From: Rhodobacterales bacterium HTCC2255
Lineage (GTDB): Bacteria > Pseudomonadota > Alphaproteobacteria > Rhodobacterales > Rhodobacteraceae
DNA length: 64,000 bases
Direction: 5' to 3'
NCBI GenBank assembly: GCA_000153745.1
Contig: DS022282.1
Location: 103,881 to 167,880, forward strand
The number at the start of each line of letters is the position of its first letter. The first letter of the stretch is position 1. The translations under genes were made by a program, and so were the position numbers. The notes below the pieces were generated by a model. The model saw only the letters and a program-made list of their open reading frames with translations. It was not told the origin of the DNA and searched no databases. Below are positions 17,507-27,896 of this stretch, in pieces.

Positions 17507-18850
17507 TTAAAAACTTTTCTCAAGCCACTTTTCCAACCAGTGGATATCATAATCCCCATTCTGAATATCTTTTTCATCTAGGAGAGCATTAAATAATGGT
17601 GTGGTAGTATCAACGCCATCAACAATTAATTCGTCTAAAGCACGACGTAATCTTGCTAGAGCAGCAGGCCTGCTAGTACCTGAAACTATCAACTTTCCAA
17701 TTAAACTATCATAATAGGGGGGTATTGAATAACCTGCATATAATGCACTATCCATTCGTACGCCTAATCCACCAGGTGCATGAAATGTTGATACAGTCCC
17801 TGGACAGGGCGTAAAATTAGGTAATTTCTCTGCATTAATTCTGACTTCAATTGAATGGCCTTTGATTTCCAAATCTTCTTGTTTGAATGTCATCTCTTCA
17901 CCAGATGCAACGCGTAACTGTTCTTTGACTAAATCAACTCGAAATATAGTTTCAGTAACTGGATGTTCTACTTGTAATCGAGTATTCATTTCAATGAAGT
18001 AAAATTCACCATCTTCATAAAGAAATTCAATAGTTCCTGCGCCAGAATACCCAATATTGGCCACTGCTTCTGAACAGGTCGAGCCAATTTTATCACGCAA
18101 CTCAGCTGTAATGGTTGGTCCTGGTGCTTCTTCAAAAACTTTTTGGTGACGACGTTGTAAAGAGCAATCTCTTTCACCAAGATGAACTGCTCTCCCTTTA
18201 CCATCTCCAAATACTTGTACTTCAATATGTCTAGGCTTTTGTAGATATTTTTCGATGTATACTTCGTCATTTCCAAACGCAGCTTTTGATTCTGATCTAG
18301 CAGAGCCAAATGCTTCGTTTAAATCATTTTTTGTTAGCGCCAGTTTCATTCCACGACCACCGCCACCAGCGGTTGCTTTTACAATCACTGGAAAACCCAT
18401 TTTGTCTGAAACTTTATGAGCTTCTTCTAATGTTGGAACCCCACCAGGTGAACCAGGAACACAAGGAACACCAAGGTTTATCATAGTTTCTTTTGCAGTG
18501 ATTTTATCACCCATCATACGAATATGTTCTGCACTTGGTCCAATAAAAGTAATGCCATGGTCTTCTAATACTTGTACAAAAGAAGCATTCTCAGATAAGA
18601 AACCATATCCAGGGTGAACCGCTTCAGCTCCTGTTATTTCGCAAGCTGCTATTATTGCAGCTACATTTAAATAACTATCAGATCCGGATGGAGGTCCAAT
18701 ACAGACACTTTCATCTGCCATTCTAACATGCATCGCATCACTATCTGCTGTTGAATGAACCGCAACAGTTGCTACATCCAATTCTTTGCAAGCTCTAATA
18801 ACTCTTAAAGCAATTTCACCACGATTGGCGATCAGAATTTTAGAAAACAT
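17507..18850 (-). CDS. accC: Acetyl-CoA carboxylase biotin carboxylase subunit
   Basis: The 447-residue ATP-grasp enzyme that carboxylates biotin on AccB, the first step of fatty acid synthesis. Visible motifs are the N-terminal KILIANRGEIALRVIRACKE, the glycine-rich ATP loop KATAGGGGRGMK, ERDCSLQRRHQK, and EMNTRLQVEHPVTE with the catalytic arginine. It is 19 bp downstream of accB, the usual operon partner. The carboxyltransferase genes accA and accD are not in the window. Confidence 0.97.
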   Translation of the reverse strand: MFSKILIANRGEIALRVIRACKELDVATVAVHSTADSDAMHVRMADESVCIGPPSGSDSYLNVAAIIAACEITGAEAVHPGYGFLSENASFVQVLEDHGITFIGPSAEHIRMMGDKITAKETMINLGVPCVPGSPGGVPTLEEAHKVSDKMGFPVIVKATAGGGGRGMKLALTKNDLNEAFGSARSESKAAFGNDEVYIEKYLQKPRHIEVQVFGDGKGRAVHLGERDCSLQRRHQKVFEEAPGPTITAELRDKIGSTCSEAVANIGYSGAGTIEFLYEDGEFYFIEMNTRLQVEHPVTETIFRVDLVKEQLRVASGEEMTFKQEDLEIKGHSIEVRINAEKLPNFTPCPGTVSTFHAPGGLGVRMDSALYAGYSIPPYYDSLIGKLIVSGTSRPAALARLRRALDELIVDGVDTTTPLFNALLDEKDIQNGDYDIHWLEKWLEKSF

Positions 18851-18869
18851 TTGTTTGCTCCACTACTGA

Positions 18870-19373
18870 TTATTCAATTATGATCAGCGGTGTGCCGAAC
18901 TCAACTGGTGTGCCGTCTTCTACTAATATACGAGCAACTTTACCTGATTTTGGAGCCGGTATTTGATTCATTGTCTTCATGGCTTCTACTATAAGAATAG
19001 TTTGACCTTCAGTAATTTTATCTCCAATAGAAATAAACGGTTCTGAACCAGGTTCAGCTTGAAGATAAACAGTCCCTACCATTGGTGAAGTAACTGCGCC
19101 AGCTAAACTAGCGGGATCTTCTGGTGTGGAATTTTGAATTGGTGTGGTCTCTTGGCTGTGAGTTATAGCTGAGGGTGCTGTTAAGACTTGAGGTTGAGCT
19201 ATAGCTGATACTGAGCCTTGAATAGGAGCAAATGCTCTTGTTACGCGAACGTCTAATGTACTGTCTGCACCATATTCTCGTTTTACACGCACTTCTGCTA
19301 AATCGTTGGTTTTGAGAACTTCGGCCAATGCCTGTATAAACTTTACGTCTGTGTCCTGATCTTTTTTTGTCAT
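18870..19373 (-). CDS. accB: Biotin carboxyl carrier protein of acetyl-CoA carboxylase
   Basis: A 167-residue carrier protein. The C-terminal biotinyl domain (about 93-167) has the biotin-accepting lysine K133 in EAMKTMNQI and the 'thumb' region AEPGSEPFISIGD. The N-terminal part is linked to it by a flexible alanine/proline/threonine-rich segment (about 50-90), usual for BCCP. It heads the accB-accC-aat gene cluster. In many alphaproteobacteria aroQ lies just upstream; here that place is taken by an M48 protease gene. Confidence 0.96.
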   Translation of the reverse strand: MTKKDQDTDVKFIQALAEVLKTNDLAEVRVKREYGADSTLDVRVTRAFAPIQGSVSAIAQPQVLTAPSAITHSQETTPIQNSTPEDPASLAGAVTSPMVGTVYLQAEPGSEPFISIGDKITEGQTILIVEAMKTMNQIPAPKSGKVARILVEDGTPVEFGTPLIIIE

Positions 19374-19477
19374 TTTTACCTCAAGAAAGCTTATGGGTTT
19401 AGCCCCATTAAATTGTATATAAGCTAATTATATCTAAGATAAAAGTCTGTTAGGTGGTTTAATTAATATTGATAAAC

Positions 19478-20794
19478 TTATTTACCCATATTTTTTATAT
19501 CTAATATTAAATCTTCTGCTTTCAACCATTCTATACTACCAGGTAATGATGTTCCTAAGGCTCTCTTTGCGTGATGCATTGCATCTTTAAATTTACCATA
19601 AAGTGCATACCTTTCAGCAGTTAAAAGTGAAGCCCATCCTGTTTCTCCAATTTGAGAATATGCAGTTGCTAGTTCTCTTAGTAACCTACCATTATTTGGA
19701 TCTTTGACATAGACATTTTTTAATAAGTTGACAGAAGATTTGTATTCACCAACGCTATTTAAAGCTCTTGCATACCCTATATTTAGTAAAACTTGATTTG
19801 GTTCCAATTCCAATGCTCGCTTGTAGTACTTTAGGGCTTCATTTGCATTTCCATTTTCCAAAAGAAATTGTGCTTTTAATTCGTTGTAGTATGGATCATT
19901 GGGTTTTACGTTCAACAAACTATCTATTGTTTTTTTTGCAAGTTTAGAATCTGGTAGCCTATGATATGCTATCGCTCGAGTGTATAAGCTTAATTCGTCA
20001 TTTTTTTGATAATTTGATGCACGTAAAATTCTATTAGGTTTATCTGTAAACCCTATAAATTTTGCTCGCATCCTATTAAATAAATAATCAAGATTTTTAT
20101 CTTTGGGTTTAATTTTATAATTTAATGATTCTAGGGATTTATTAATACTAGATATTCTTTGAGTATTTAATGGGTGTGTTTGTATATATGGATCTTGTCG
20201 TTTGGCTGTAAGGAATTCTTGATCTTTAAATATCTCAAGAACTTCTAATGCAGCATTTGGGTTTATATTTGCATCTGCCATTAATTTAATACCAGTTTGA
20301 TCTGCACTTGCTTCTTGTGTTCTTGTATTTTTAAGAAAAGCGCGCCTTGAAGCGCTTTGGGTGCCAGCAGCTAATCCAATTACTAAATTAGTATCACCAG
20401 CGGCTAAGCCAGCGGCTGCACTTAATGCCATGCCGATTCCAGCAACCGTTTGTGCACTTTCAATATCTTCCATTCTTTTAATATAATGACCACCAATAAT
20501 GTGAGCAATTTCATGTGCAATAACAGATTGTAATTGTTCAACATTTTCTAATTTTGTAATTAGGCCATAATGAATAAAAATATATTGCCCACTTGTTACA
20601 AAAGCATTCATTGAACTATCATTAACTACAAGGACTTTGAAATTTTCTTTGTTAATTTTTGTGTTTTCTAATAATGGTGCTGTAATTATTCTTAAAGTTT
20701 CTTCAATTTCAGCATCTCTTATTAAATTTTTTCCAAAAACTATTTTTGGAAAAAGTAATAAGGTTAAAAAAAATATTAATATGATTTTTTTCAT
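19478..20794 (-). CDS. Exported M48 zinc metalloprotease with TPR-like repeats (BepA-like)
   Basis: A 438-residue periplasmic protease. A signal peptide occupies residues 1-21. The zinc site is HEIAH (H94, H98), with the third ligand probably E161 in QEASADQ. The middle contains a glycine/alanine-rich segment, and the C-terminal half (about 265-410) is made of TPR-like helical repeats (NEALKYYKRALELEPNQ). This architecture matches BepA/YfgC, which assists outer-membrane protein assembly and degrades misfolded LptD. The role is inferred from family resemblance. It lies between accB and rne on the same strand, after rne's terminator. Confidence 0.88.
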   Translation of the reverse strand: MKKIILIFFLTLLLFPKIVFGKNLIRDAEIEETLRIITAPLLENTKINKENFKVLVVNDSSMNAFVTSGQYIFIHYGLITKLENVEQLQSVIAHEIAHIIGGHYIKRMEDIESAQTVAGIGMALSAAAGLAAGDTNLVIGLAAGTQSASRRAFLKNTRTQEASADQTGIKLMADANINPNAALEVLEIFKDQEFLTAKRQDPYIQTHPLNTQRISSINKSLESLNYKIKPKDKNLDYLFNRMRAKFIGFTDKPNRILRASNYQKNDELSLYTRAIAYHRLPDSKLAKKTIDSLLNVKPNDPYYNELKAQFLLENGNANEALKYYKRALELEPNQVLLNIGYARALNSVGEYKSSVNLLKNVYVKDPNNGRLLRELATAYSQIGETGWASLLTAERYALYGKFKDAMHHAKRALGTSLPGSIEWLKAEDLILDIKNMGK

Positions 20795-20850
20795 GATACC
20801 ATTAAGATAGAATTATACACTTCCAATTACAATTTATGATTTAAATATAA

Positions 20851-20881
20851 AAATAAAGCCCACATATAGTGGGCTTTATTT
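20851..20881 (-). terminator. Terminator after rne
   Basis: A 13-bp perfect stem (AAATAAAGCCCAC with GTGGGCTTTATTT) around a 5-base loop starts 3 bp past the rne stop codon. Read on the minus strand it is followed by TTTATATTT. Confidence 0.88.
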
Positions 20882-20883
20882 TT

Positions 20884-23496
20884 CTAAGATTTAGACCACC
20901 AACCTCGTCGTTTTGGCTTTGATGGCACTTCGTCTTCTATGCCTATAGATTTATCTTCTGGAATAATTTTTACATCTTCAGGTGCTTCAACGGTAGATTT
21001 TTTAGTCTTCGATAAACTCTTTGTTTTATTTTCCTCTGCCCTGGTCCCACTTGAGCTTAATTTGCCAGCGCTTTTTTTGGCTTTTGGTTGAGATTTTTTT
21101 GGTTTTTCCAAATCTTTATTCTTTTTTGCTTCAGCTTCATCCGCTTCTATTTGAGCTTTTGTTCGTCGTTTCCGTTTTTTTGGTTTTACTTCTTCGCTAA
21201 TTTCTACAACAGATTGTTTGGCATCAGATGGTTTTTCTGAAATATTTATTTCAATCTCAGTTATATCTTTTATTTTTGGTTTTCTTTTTGATTTAACTGC
21301 TTTGGGTTTTAATGGCTGTTCTTTAGCAGGCTCTAAACTTACAATATTAGATTTATCAGAACTTGGTGCATCTCCTTGATTAACGTCTTCAGCTTCATTT
21401 GATGTATCTGGTGCAATTTCATCTTTACGAGGTTTCCTACGTCTTCTTCGGCGTCGCTTTTTAGGTTTATCGTCATCATCAAGATTGGTGGATGTTTCAG
21501 CATCCTCAGTGCTTTTTGTTACATCTATATTTGCGGCTGCTTCCATTTCTCTTGCTGTAGGCATATCAAAAACATCTGCTATAATTCGTGAAGATGTTTT
21601 GCGTTTTTCCAATTCATAATCTGTGCCAATCATTGATGCAGATGCTTCAATAATAATTGAAATAGCATATTGAGACTCAATTAAGGCAATATTTTCTCTT
21701 TTATGATTTAATAAATAGTTTGATATACCCACAGGTACAGTCGCTTGAATTTCTTTAGTTCGTTTTCTTATTGCTTCTTCTTCAATTTCTCGAAGAATTG
21801 ATAGTGCTTGGCTATCATCAGAACGTACTAAGCCTGTACCAAGGCAATGTGGACACTCTTTCGTAGTTGCCTCTAACATTCCTGGCCTTAATCTTTGGCG
21901 AGACATTTCCATAAGGCCAAAACCTGAAATCCGACCTACTTGAATGCGAGCTCTGTCAGATTTCAATTTATCTTTCATACGTTTTTCGACTGCTATATTG
22001 TTTCGACGTTCTTCCATGTCTATGAAATCAATTACGATCAACCCAGCTAGATCGCGTAATCTTAATTGTCTGGCAACTTCATCAGCAGCTTCAAGATTTG
22101 TTTTTAGTGCAGTTTTCTCAATCGAGGACTCTTTGGTTGCTTTTCCTGAATTTACGTCTACCGCAACTAATGCTTCTGTCACACCAATCACAATATACCC
22201 TCCAGATTTTAGTTGTACTGTTGGGTTGAACATGCCTCCTAGGTAATTTTCAACCTGATATCGTGCATATAGAGGCATTTTGTTTTTGTATTGTTTCACG
22301 CGTTTAACATGTGATGGCATTAACATAGTCATGTAAGCTTTTGCTGCTTCAAAACCACGTTCACCTTCAACAATAATTTCGTCAATATCATTATTATATA
22401 AATCACGAATTGAACGTTTTATTATGTCACCTTCTGCATAAATCTGAGTGGGTGCTATACTTTCTAGTGTGATGTCTCTGATTTGTGTCCATTGACGCAT
22501 AAGATATTCATAGTCTCTTAATATATCATCTCGATTACGTTTTGCGCCCGCTGTTCGTACAATTAGCCCTGCACCTTTTGGCACGTCTAATTCACTTGTG
22601 ATTTCTTTTATTTTTTTTCTGTCTTGTACATTGGTAATCTTACGAGATATTCCACCACCTCGAGCGGTATTTGGCATTAAGACACAATAACGACCAGCTA
22701 ATGATAAATATGTTGTTAGTGCAGCACCTTTATTCCCACGTTCTTCTTTTACAACTTGAATTAATAATATTTGACGAACTTTAATTACTTCCTGGATTTT
22801 ATATCTTCGTGGGCGAGGCTTTCTAGGTCGAACTTCTTCTTCTACATCGTCATCTGCTACAGACTCTATTCCATTATCTGATTGCGTATTATCCATCTCC
22901 AATTCTACACTATCATTAATGTTAGTATCTATGGATTCATCTGATGTGATTTCAGGATCGATATTGTCTAAAATATTGTCAGAAGACTTATTATTTTCAT
23001 CTTCATCAACACTTTTGTCAGAATCTATATTATCTTTTTTACTATCTGCGTCATCGACTACTTCATGCGTTTCGCTAGGGTTTTCTATAATATCAGATGA
23101 TGTGGTTACATCATTATTAGCGTCTTCTGCTATAACTTTTGCTTTTCGTTTTCTAATCCGAGATTTTTTTTGTTGAGCTATATTAGCTTCTTCTTCCAAC
23201 GATTTTGTATAAGCTTCTTCTTCTGCTATTAATGCTTCTCGATCAGCAACTGGAATTTGATAGTAATCAGGATGAATTTCTGCAAATGATAGAAATCCAT
23301 GCCTATTTCCGCCGTAATCGACGAAAGCAGCTTGAAGTGAGGGCTCAACACGCGTCACTTTTGCTAAATAGATATTTCCTGAAAGCTGACGTTTGTTTAA
23401 ACTTTCAAAGTCGAATTCATCAACTTTATTTCCTTCAACAACCACAACTCTAGTTTCTTCAGCATGTGTGGCATCAATAAGCATTTTCTTAGGCAT
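20884..23496 (-). CDS. rne: Ribonuclease E
   Basis: An 870-residue endoribonuclease that starts decay of most mRNAs and processes rRNA and tRNA. The S1 domain begins SGNIYLAKVTRVEPSLQAAF but is split by an acidic insert of roughly 140 residues (about 95-235), rich in D, E, N and S. The DNase I-like catalytic core shows VDVNSGKATKE and VIDFIDMEE, and the zinc link is CPHCLGTG. The last 240 residues are an unstructured, lysine/arginine-rich scaffold (KKRRRRRRRKPRK) expected to bind RNA and degradosome partners. A long structured leader precedes the gene, as expected for an autoregulated message, and a strong terminator follows. Confidence 0.95.
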   Translation of the reverse strand: MPKKMLIDATHAEETRVVVVEGNKVDEFDFESLNKRQLSGNIYLAKVTRVEPSLQAAFVDYGGNRHGFLSFAEIHPDYYQIPVADREALIAEEEAYTKSLEEEANIAQQKKSRIRKRKAKVIAEDANNDVTTSSDIIENPSETHEVVDDADSKKDNIDSDKSVDEDENNKSSDNILDNIDPEITSDESIDTNINDSVELEMDNTQSDNGIESVADDDVEEEVRPRKPRPRRYKIQEVIKVRQILLIQVVKEERGNKGAALTTYLSLAGRYCVLMPNTARGGGISRKITNVQDRKKIKEITSELDVPKGAGLIVRTAGAKRNRDDILRDYEYLMRQWTQIRDITLESIAPTQIYAEGDIIKRSIRDLYNNDIDEIIVEGERGFEAAKAYMTMLMPSHVKRVKQYKNKMPLYARYQVENYLGGMFNPTVQLKSGGYIVIGVTEALVAVDVNSGKATKESSIEKTALKTNLEAADEVARQLRLRDLAGLIVIDFIDMEERRNNIAVEKRMKDKLKSDRARIQVGRISGFGLMEMSRQRLRPGMLEATTKECPHCLGTGLVRSDDSQALSILREIEEEAIRKRTKEIQATVPVGISNYLLNHKRENIALIESQYAISIIIEASASMIGTDYELEKRKTSSRIIADVFDMPTAREMEAAANIDVTKSTEDAETSTNLDDDDKPKKRRRRRRRKPRKDEIAPDTSNEAEDVNQGDAPSSDKSNIVSLEPAKEQPLKPKAVKSKRKPKIKDITEIEINISEKPSDAKQSVVEISEEVKPKKRKRRTKAQIEADEAEAKKNKDLEKPKKSQPKAKKSAGKLSSSGTRAEENKTKSLSKTKKSTVEAPEDVKIIPEDKSIGIEDEVPSKPKRRGWWSKS

Positions 23497-23639
23497 GATA
23501 TTCTTTCGTCATGCAAATGGGGCCTCTCTCTATAGAAGGAAGAGTATTTATTTGCATGAATAGTTAAGGCGGAAATACACGCATGAATATTTTTGAATGA
23601 GGCAATGAGCCACTCAAACTTAATATATTTTGTACACAC

Positions 23640-23802
23640 GCGTTTCATCGCGGTTTTCTCCTGTGATCTTATTTTGATCACTAATAAGGCTAGTCTTGCA
23701 CTTTATGCGCAATAAAGCTGTTCTAGTAGCCAGATGGCCTGTTAGAGTTTTAGAGGAGGACTTTGGTTGGGTACTATCCACAACCTGTCTCATAAATTTC
23801 AT
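23640..23802 (-). promoter_or_regulatory. Structured 5' leader of rne
   Basis: This part of the 587-bp gap between rne and the PBP1A gene is denser in G+C than the rest and can form several hairpins. GTGATC/GATCAC (23663-23668 with 23676-23681) has a 7-base loop. GGCTA/TAGCC (23688-23692 with 23727-23731) encloses a perfect CTTTAT/ATAAAG stem. A small GCCA/TGGC hairpin lies at 23729-23738. E. coli RNase E controls its own mRNA through a hairpin-rich 5' UTR, so the same is plausible here. The remaining 23803-24083 is A+T-rich; I see no gene in it and presume it holds the PBP1A promoter. Confidence 0.45.
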
Positions 23803-24083
23803 CCAACGAATCTTTGTCTGATTTTTTCAAATCATATGTCTCTTTTTTAGTTTGCTAAAAAACTAATTACAATGTGTATTTAATATATTGATTATTATTA
23901 AAATTTATTTTTTAAATAGCTTAGTTGTCATTGTGTTTTTTACGCAAATTGTAAAATAATATAAAATCATTCTATTTTTCTCTTAAATCGGTTACTAAAA
24001 TTTGTTAATATATGTATATGTGATCCGGGTAATACCCATAACAAAAATGTGAATTTTATTATAAACAATTAGGAAATTACAGC

Positions 24084-26663
24084 TTGTTTCGTTTGGTTTT
24101 TTCGTTTTTTGGATCTATTTTTGCATTGTTAACTCTTGGCTGTGCATTATTCGCTATAATTATAACAGCTGTTTTTTATGCATATGGCAGTGACCTACCT
24201 GATTATGATCAGTTATCAAATTATCAACCTGCAACAATAAGCCGTGTTTATTCCAGAGATGGTGAAGTGATTGATGAATTCGCTCAACAAAGAAGATTGT
24301 TTGTTTCGGCTGATGAAATACCAGATATTGTAAAAAATGCATTTATATCCGCCGAAGATAAAAATTTTTATACTCATATTGGATACGATCCAGCTGGAAT
24401 TGCAAAAGCAATTTTTGATGCAGCAAACGGTAAAGAGCTACGAGGTGCATCTACAATTACGCAACAGGTAATGAAAAACTTTTTGTTAACAAGGTCTCGA
24501 TCGATTGATCGTAAAATTAAAGAAATTATTTTGGCAACTCGTATTGAAAAATCAATGTCAAAAGATAAAATTTTAGAATTATATTTAAATGAGATATTTT
24601 TGGGCCAAAATTCATATGGAATTGCGTCAGCAGCAGATACATATTTCAGCAAATCGTTAGATGACTTAACTTTAGAAGAAGCTGCTTATTTAGCTTCACT
24701 ACCAAAAGCTCCAAGTAATTATCATCCTGTTCGCCAAAAAGATCGAGCGATAGCTAGACGGAATTTTGTTATTCGGGAAATGGCAGAAAATGGTTATGTT
24801 TCAGATACAGAAGCATTAATTGCAAAATCTAAAGAATTGATAACTGTGCAAGGTGGTCAATTGGCTTCCAAGAGAGCTGCAAGGGCGCCAAGAACGTATT
24901 TTACTGATGAAATACGAAGACAATTGTCCTTAAGCTTTGGTGAGAAAGAGTTTTTTACTGGGGGGCTGGCTGTAAGTGCAACTATGGATCTAAAATTACA
25001 ATCAGATGCTGCTCAGGCGTTACGTAAGGGTCTGGAAGATTATGATCGAAAATATAGCCCTTGGCGTGGTCCAATAGATAGAATTAAAGATATTCACCTA
25101 CAGGAAGATACCTGGCGTGAAGCTTTATCAAAGAAAAAATTACCCAGAGATATAAAAGATTGGCACTTGGCAATTATCTATAATTTGTCAAAACAAACCG
25201 CCAAAATAAAAGTTGAAGGATTCGCAGAAAATCAAAATCAATTTTTATCTTTAAAAGATGAAATGAATTGGGCAAAAAACAGAATATACCCTGATGGTAA
25301 GCGTACTGTAATTAATTCCGCGAAAGATATGTGGTCAGTGGGGGATGTGGTATTTGTGCAGCCAATATATGATCCTGATGGAAACTTTATTAATTGGACT
25401 TTGAGGCAAATACCCAAAATACAAGGTGGTTTTGTTGCGATGGATACGGAAACTGGAAGAGTACTTGCCATGCAAGGTGGTTTTTCTTACCAACATTCTG
25501 TTTTTAATAGGGCTACGCAAGCAAAGCGACAACCTGGCTCATCATTTAAGCCTTTTGTTTATGCTGCGGCACTAGATGTTGGCTATAGTCCTGCATCACT
25601 AATAATTGATGCACCAATAGAAATAGATACTCCTCAAGGTTTGTGGAGCCCAAAAAATTCATCAAATAAGTTTTATGGGCCTGCACCGTTAAGAATTGGA
25701 ATAGAACAGTCTAGAAATCTAATGACTATAAGATTGGCGCAAGATGTTGGAATGGAAGTTATTAGTGGTTATGCTGAACGCTTTGGTGTCTATAATAAAA
25801 TGCAAAAACTTCTAGCAGCATCTCTTGGAGCCCAAGAAACAACTTTATACAAAATGGTATCATCATACGCAATGTTTGCAAATGGAGGTGAGCGTGTTGT
25901 ACCAACAATGGTTGATAGAGTTCAGGATAGGTTTGGCCGAACCATTTATAAACATGATAAACGTGAGTGTATGAATTGTAACAACGATATTCTTCAAATG
26001 GGCAAATCGCCATTTATTAATAGTAATCGTGAACGAGTTTTGGACCCTCTTACGGCTTTCAGATTGCAGTCAATGATGCGTGGAGTGGTTGAAAGAGGCA
26101 CTGCAAAATCTGTAGCAATCAAAGGTGTTGAAATTGCTGGTAAAACTGGAACAACTAATGATGCAAAAGATGTTTGGTTTGTTGGATTTACTCGAAACAT
26201 AGTTGCTGGATGTTACATAGGCTTTGATACACCACAGCCATTACGTAAAGGTGCTTCAGGTGGTGGAATGTGCGGACCAGTATTTAAAGAGTTCATGGTT
26301 GAAGCGATTAAGAAATATGGCTCAGGAAGCTTTAGCCAACCACCAAATACATATTTTGCTAAATTTGATAGAAATACTGGGGTATTGTTGCCAGATGGTG
26401 GTACAGGAGGAAATCCAAATAATATCCCTGGATCAAATGTAACATCTGAATTGTTTAGGATTGGTGATGATCCCGTTTTAGATGGGTTAATCACAGTGAT
26501 CGATGGAGGATTTTCTGTTATTGCTGATGAAGAGATATTTACTGAATTCTCGGACGATTTAGGAATGACTACAGGAGATAATTGGATTAGGCATTACATA
26601 AATAGTAAGAAACAACCAAGTAAAATTAACTTTGGAAGCTTATCAAGTGGTGGATTATATTGA
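24084..26663 (+). CDS. mrcA: Class A penicillin-binding protein 1A
   Basis: An 859-residue bifunctional peptidoglycan synthase anchored by one N-terminal helix (about 10-34). The glycosyltransferase domain (GT51) has SAEDKNFYTHIG with the catalytic E91, GASTITQQVMKNFLL and RKIKEIILATRIEKSMSK. The transpeptidase domain has the active serine in PGSSFKPF (SxxK), the SRN motif and KTGTT. An extra OB-like segment between them is typical of PBP1A. The start is TTG, seven bases after AGGAAA. Many alphaproteobacteria have an amidase gene between rne and this one; here it is missing. Confidence 0.95.
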   Translation: MFRLVFSFFGSIFALLTLGCALFAIIITAVFYAYGSDLPDYDQLSNYQPATISRVYSRDGEVIDEFAQQRRLFVSADEIPDIVKNAFISAEDKNFYTHIGYDPAGIAKAIFDAANGKELRGASTITQQVMKNFLLTRSRSIDRKIKEIILATRIEKSMSKDKILELYLNEIFLGQNSYGIASAADTYFSKSLDDLTLEEAAYLASLPKAPSNYHPVRQKDRAIARRNFVIREMAENGYVSDTEALIAKSKELITVQGGQLASKRAARAPRTYFTDEIRRQLSLSFGEKEFFTGGLAVSATMDLKLQSDAAQALRKGLEDYDRKYSPWRGPIDRIKDIHLQEDTWREALSKKKLPRDIKDWHLAIIYNLSKQTAKIKVEGFAENQNQFLSLKDEMNWAKNRIYPDGKRTVINSAKDMWSVGDVVFVQPIYDPDGNFINWTLRQIPKIQGGFVAMDTETGRVLAMQGGFSYQHSVFNRATQAKRQPGSSFKPFVYAAALDVGYSPASLIIDAPIEIDTPQGLWSPKNSSNKFYGPAPLRIGIEQSRNLMTIRLAQDVGMEVISGYAERFGVYNKMQKLLAASLGAQETTLYKMVSSYAMFANGGERVVPTMVDRVQDRFGRTIYKHDKRECMNCNNDILQMGKSPFINSNRERVLDPLTAFRLQSMMRGVVERGTAKSVAIKGVEIAGKTGTTNDAKDVWFVGFTRNIVAGCYIGFDTPQPLRKGASGGGMCGPVFKEFMVEAIKKYGSGSFSQPPNTYFAKFDRNTGVLLPDGGTGGNPNNIPGSNVTSELFRIGDDPVLDGLITVIDGGFSVIADEEIFTEFSDDLGMTTGDNWIRHYINSKKQPSKINFGSLSSGGLY

Positions 26664-26706
26664 ATTCTTTTATAAGAGAATTCAAACGGTGATTTAGGAT
26701 AAATGG

Positions 26707-27834
26707 ATGCGATCAGAAATTGAAAATATAGTTGTTGAAATCCATAAATCTTTGGAGTTGCTGAAACAACGAATGGACTGGGATACTGCAGAGCATCGAA
26801 TGGAAGAGTTTGACGCAATGTCAGAAAACCCTGATTTATGGAATAACCCTGAAAAAGCACAAAAATTGATGAGAGAAAGACAAATGCTGTCTGACTCAAT
26901 ATCAAATTTCAAAGAACTATCATCTAACCTTCAAGATAATATTGAATTGATTGAACTTGGTGAAATTGAAGAAGATGAAGTAATAATTAAAGAAGCCGAA
27001 AATAATATATTAATAATTCAGCAAGAATCTGCAAAACAAGAATTAGAAGCATTATTAAACGGTGAAGTTGATTCTAATGATACGTTTTTACAAATTAATG
27101 CTGGTGCAGGTGGAACGGAAAGTTGTGATTGGGCAAACATGCTTGCGCGAATGTACGTAAGGTGGGCTGAACAAAAAGGTTATCAAGTAGATAGAATGGA
27201 AGAAAGTGTAGGTGATGAAGCTGGTATAAAGTCTGTTACATATCAAATTAAAGGCCATAATGCTTATGGCTGGATGAAATCTGAAAGTGGCGTTCATCGC
27301 TTGGTAAGGATTTCACCATTTGATAGTAATGCAAAACGCCATACTTCATTCTCATCTGTATGGGTTTATCCTGTTGTTGACGATAATATTGATATAGAAA
27401 TTAATCCATCTGAAATTCGCGTTGATACTTACAGGTCATCCGGAGCTGGAGGTCAGCATGTTAACACAACAGATTCAGCCGTTAGAATTACCCACATTCC
27501 AACAAATATAGTTGTGCAAAGCTCTGAAAAATCTCAACATCAGAACAGAGCTAATTGTATGGCAGCGCTTAAATCAAGATTATACGAGTTAGAAATGCGT
27601 AAAAGGACAGAAGGTATCCAAGAAGCTCATGATAATAAAGGTGATGCAGGTTGGGGTAACCAAATTAGATCTTATGTTTTGCATCCTTACCAAATGGTAA
27701 AAGACTTAAGAACAAATGTTGAGACATCAGATAGTCAGGGTGTATTAAACGGAGATCTTGATATGTTTATGGCAGCCACACTGGCACTAGATGTGGCTGG
27801 CAAAACACGCGCTGAAGCTCAATTAGATAATTGA
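26707..27834 (+). CDS. prfB: Peptide chain release factor 2
   Basis: A 375-residue class I release factor for UGA and UAA stop codons. The stop-reading SPF tripeptide is at 203-205 and the catalytic GGQ at 248-250 (GAGGQHVNTTDSAVR). The open frame is continuous, with no internal UGA frameshift site of the E. coli kind near codon 26. It follows the PBP1A gene by 43 bp. It ends 62 bp before the convergent bactofilin gene. Confidence 0.96.
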   Translation: MRSEIENIVVEIHKSLELLKQRMDWDTAEHRMEEFDAMSENPDLWNNPEKAQKLMRERQMLSDSISNFKELSSNLQDNIELIELGEIEEDEVIIKEAENNILIIQQESAKQELEALLNGEVDSNDTFLQINAGAGGTESCDWANMLARMYVRWAEQKGYQVDRMEESVGDEAGIKSVTYQIKGHNAYGWMKSESGVHRLVRISPFDSNAKRHTSFSSVWVYPVVDDNIDIEINPSEIRVDTYRSSGAGGQHVNTTDSAVRITHIPTNIVVQSSEKSQHQNRANCMAALKSRLYELEMRKRTEGIQEAHDNKGDAGWGNQIRSYVLHPYQMVKDLRTNVETSDSQGVLNGDLDMFMAATLALDVAGKTRAEAQLDN

Positions 27835-27896
27835 CTTATTCATAAATGTATTATCGATTAATAAAAAATAATACTAATTTTAAATCTTTTAGCTAT

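Noticed and set aside
23620..23802. A 60-codon frame (minus strand) in the rne leader
   Set aside because: It overlaps the hairpin-rich leader, its composition is not protein-like (basic and polar with no recognisable motif), and only a weak GGA precedes it. An upstream-ORF role cannot be excluded.
26707..26800. Programmed +1 frameshift in prfB
   Set aside because: The gene is open without interruption from its ATG and no in-frame UGA with a Shine-Dalgarno-like stimulator is present.
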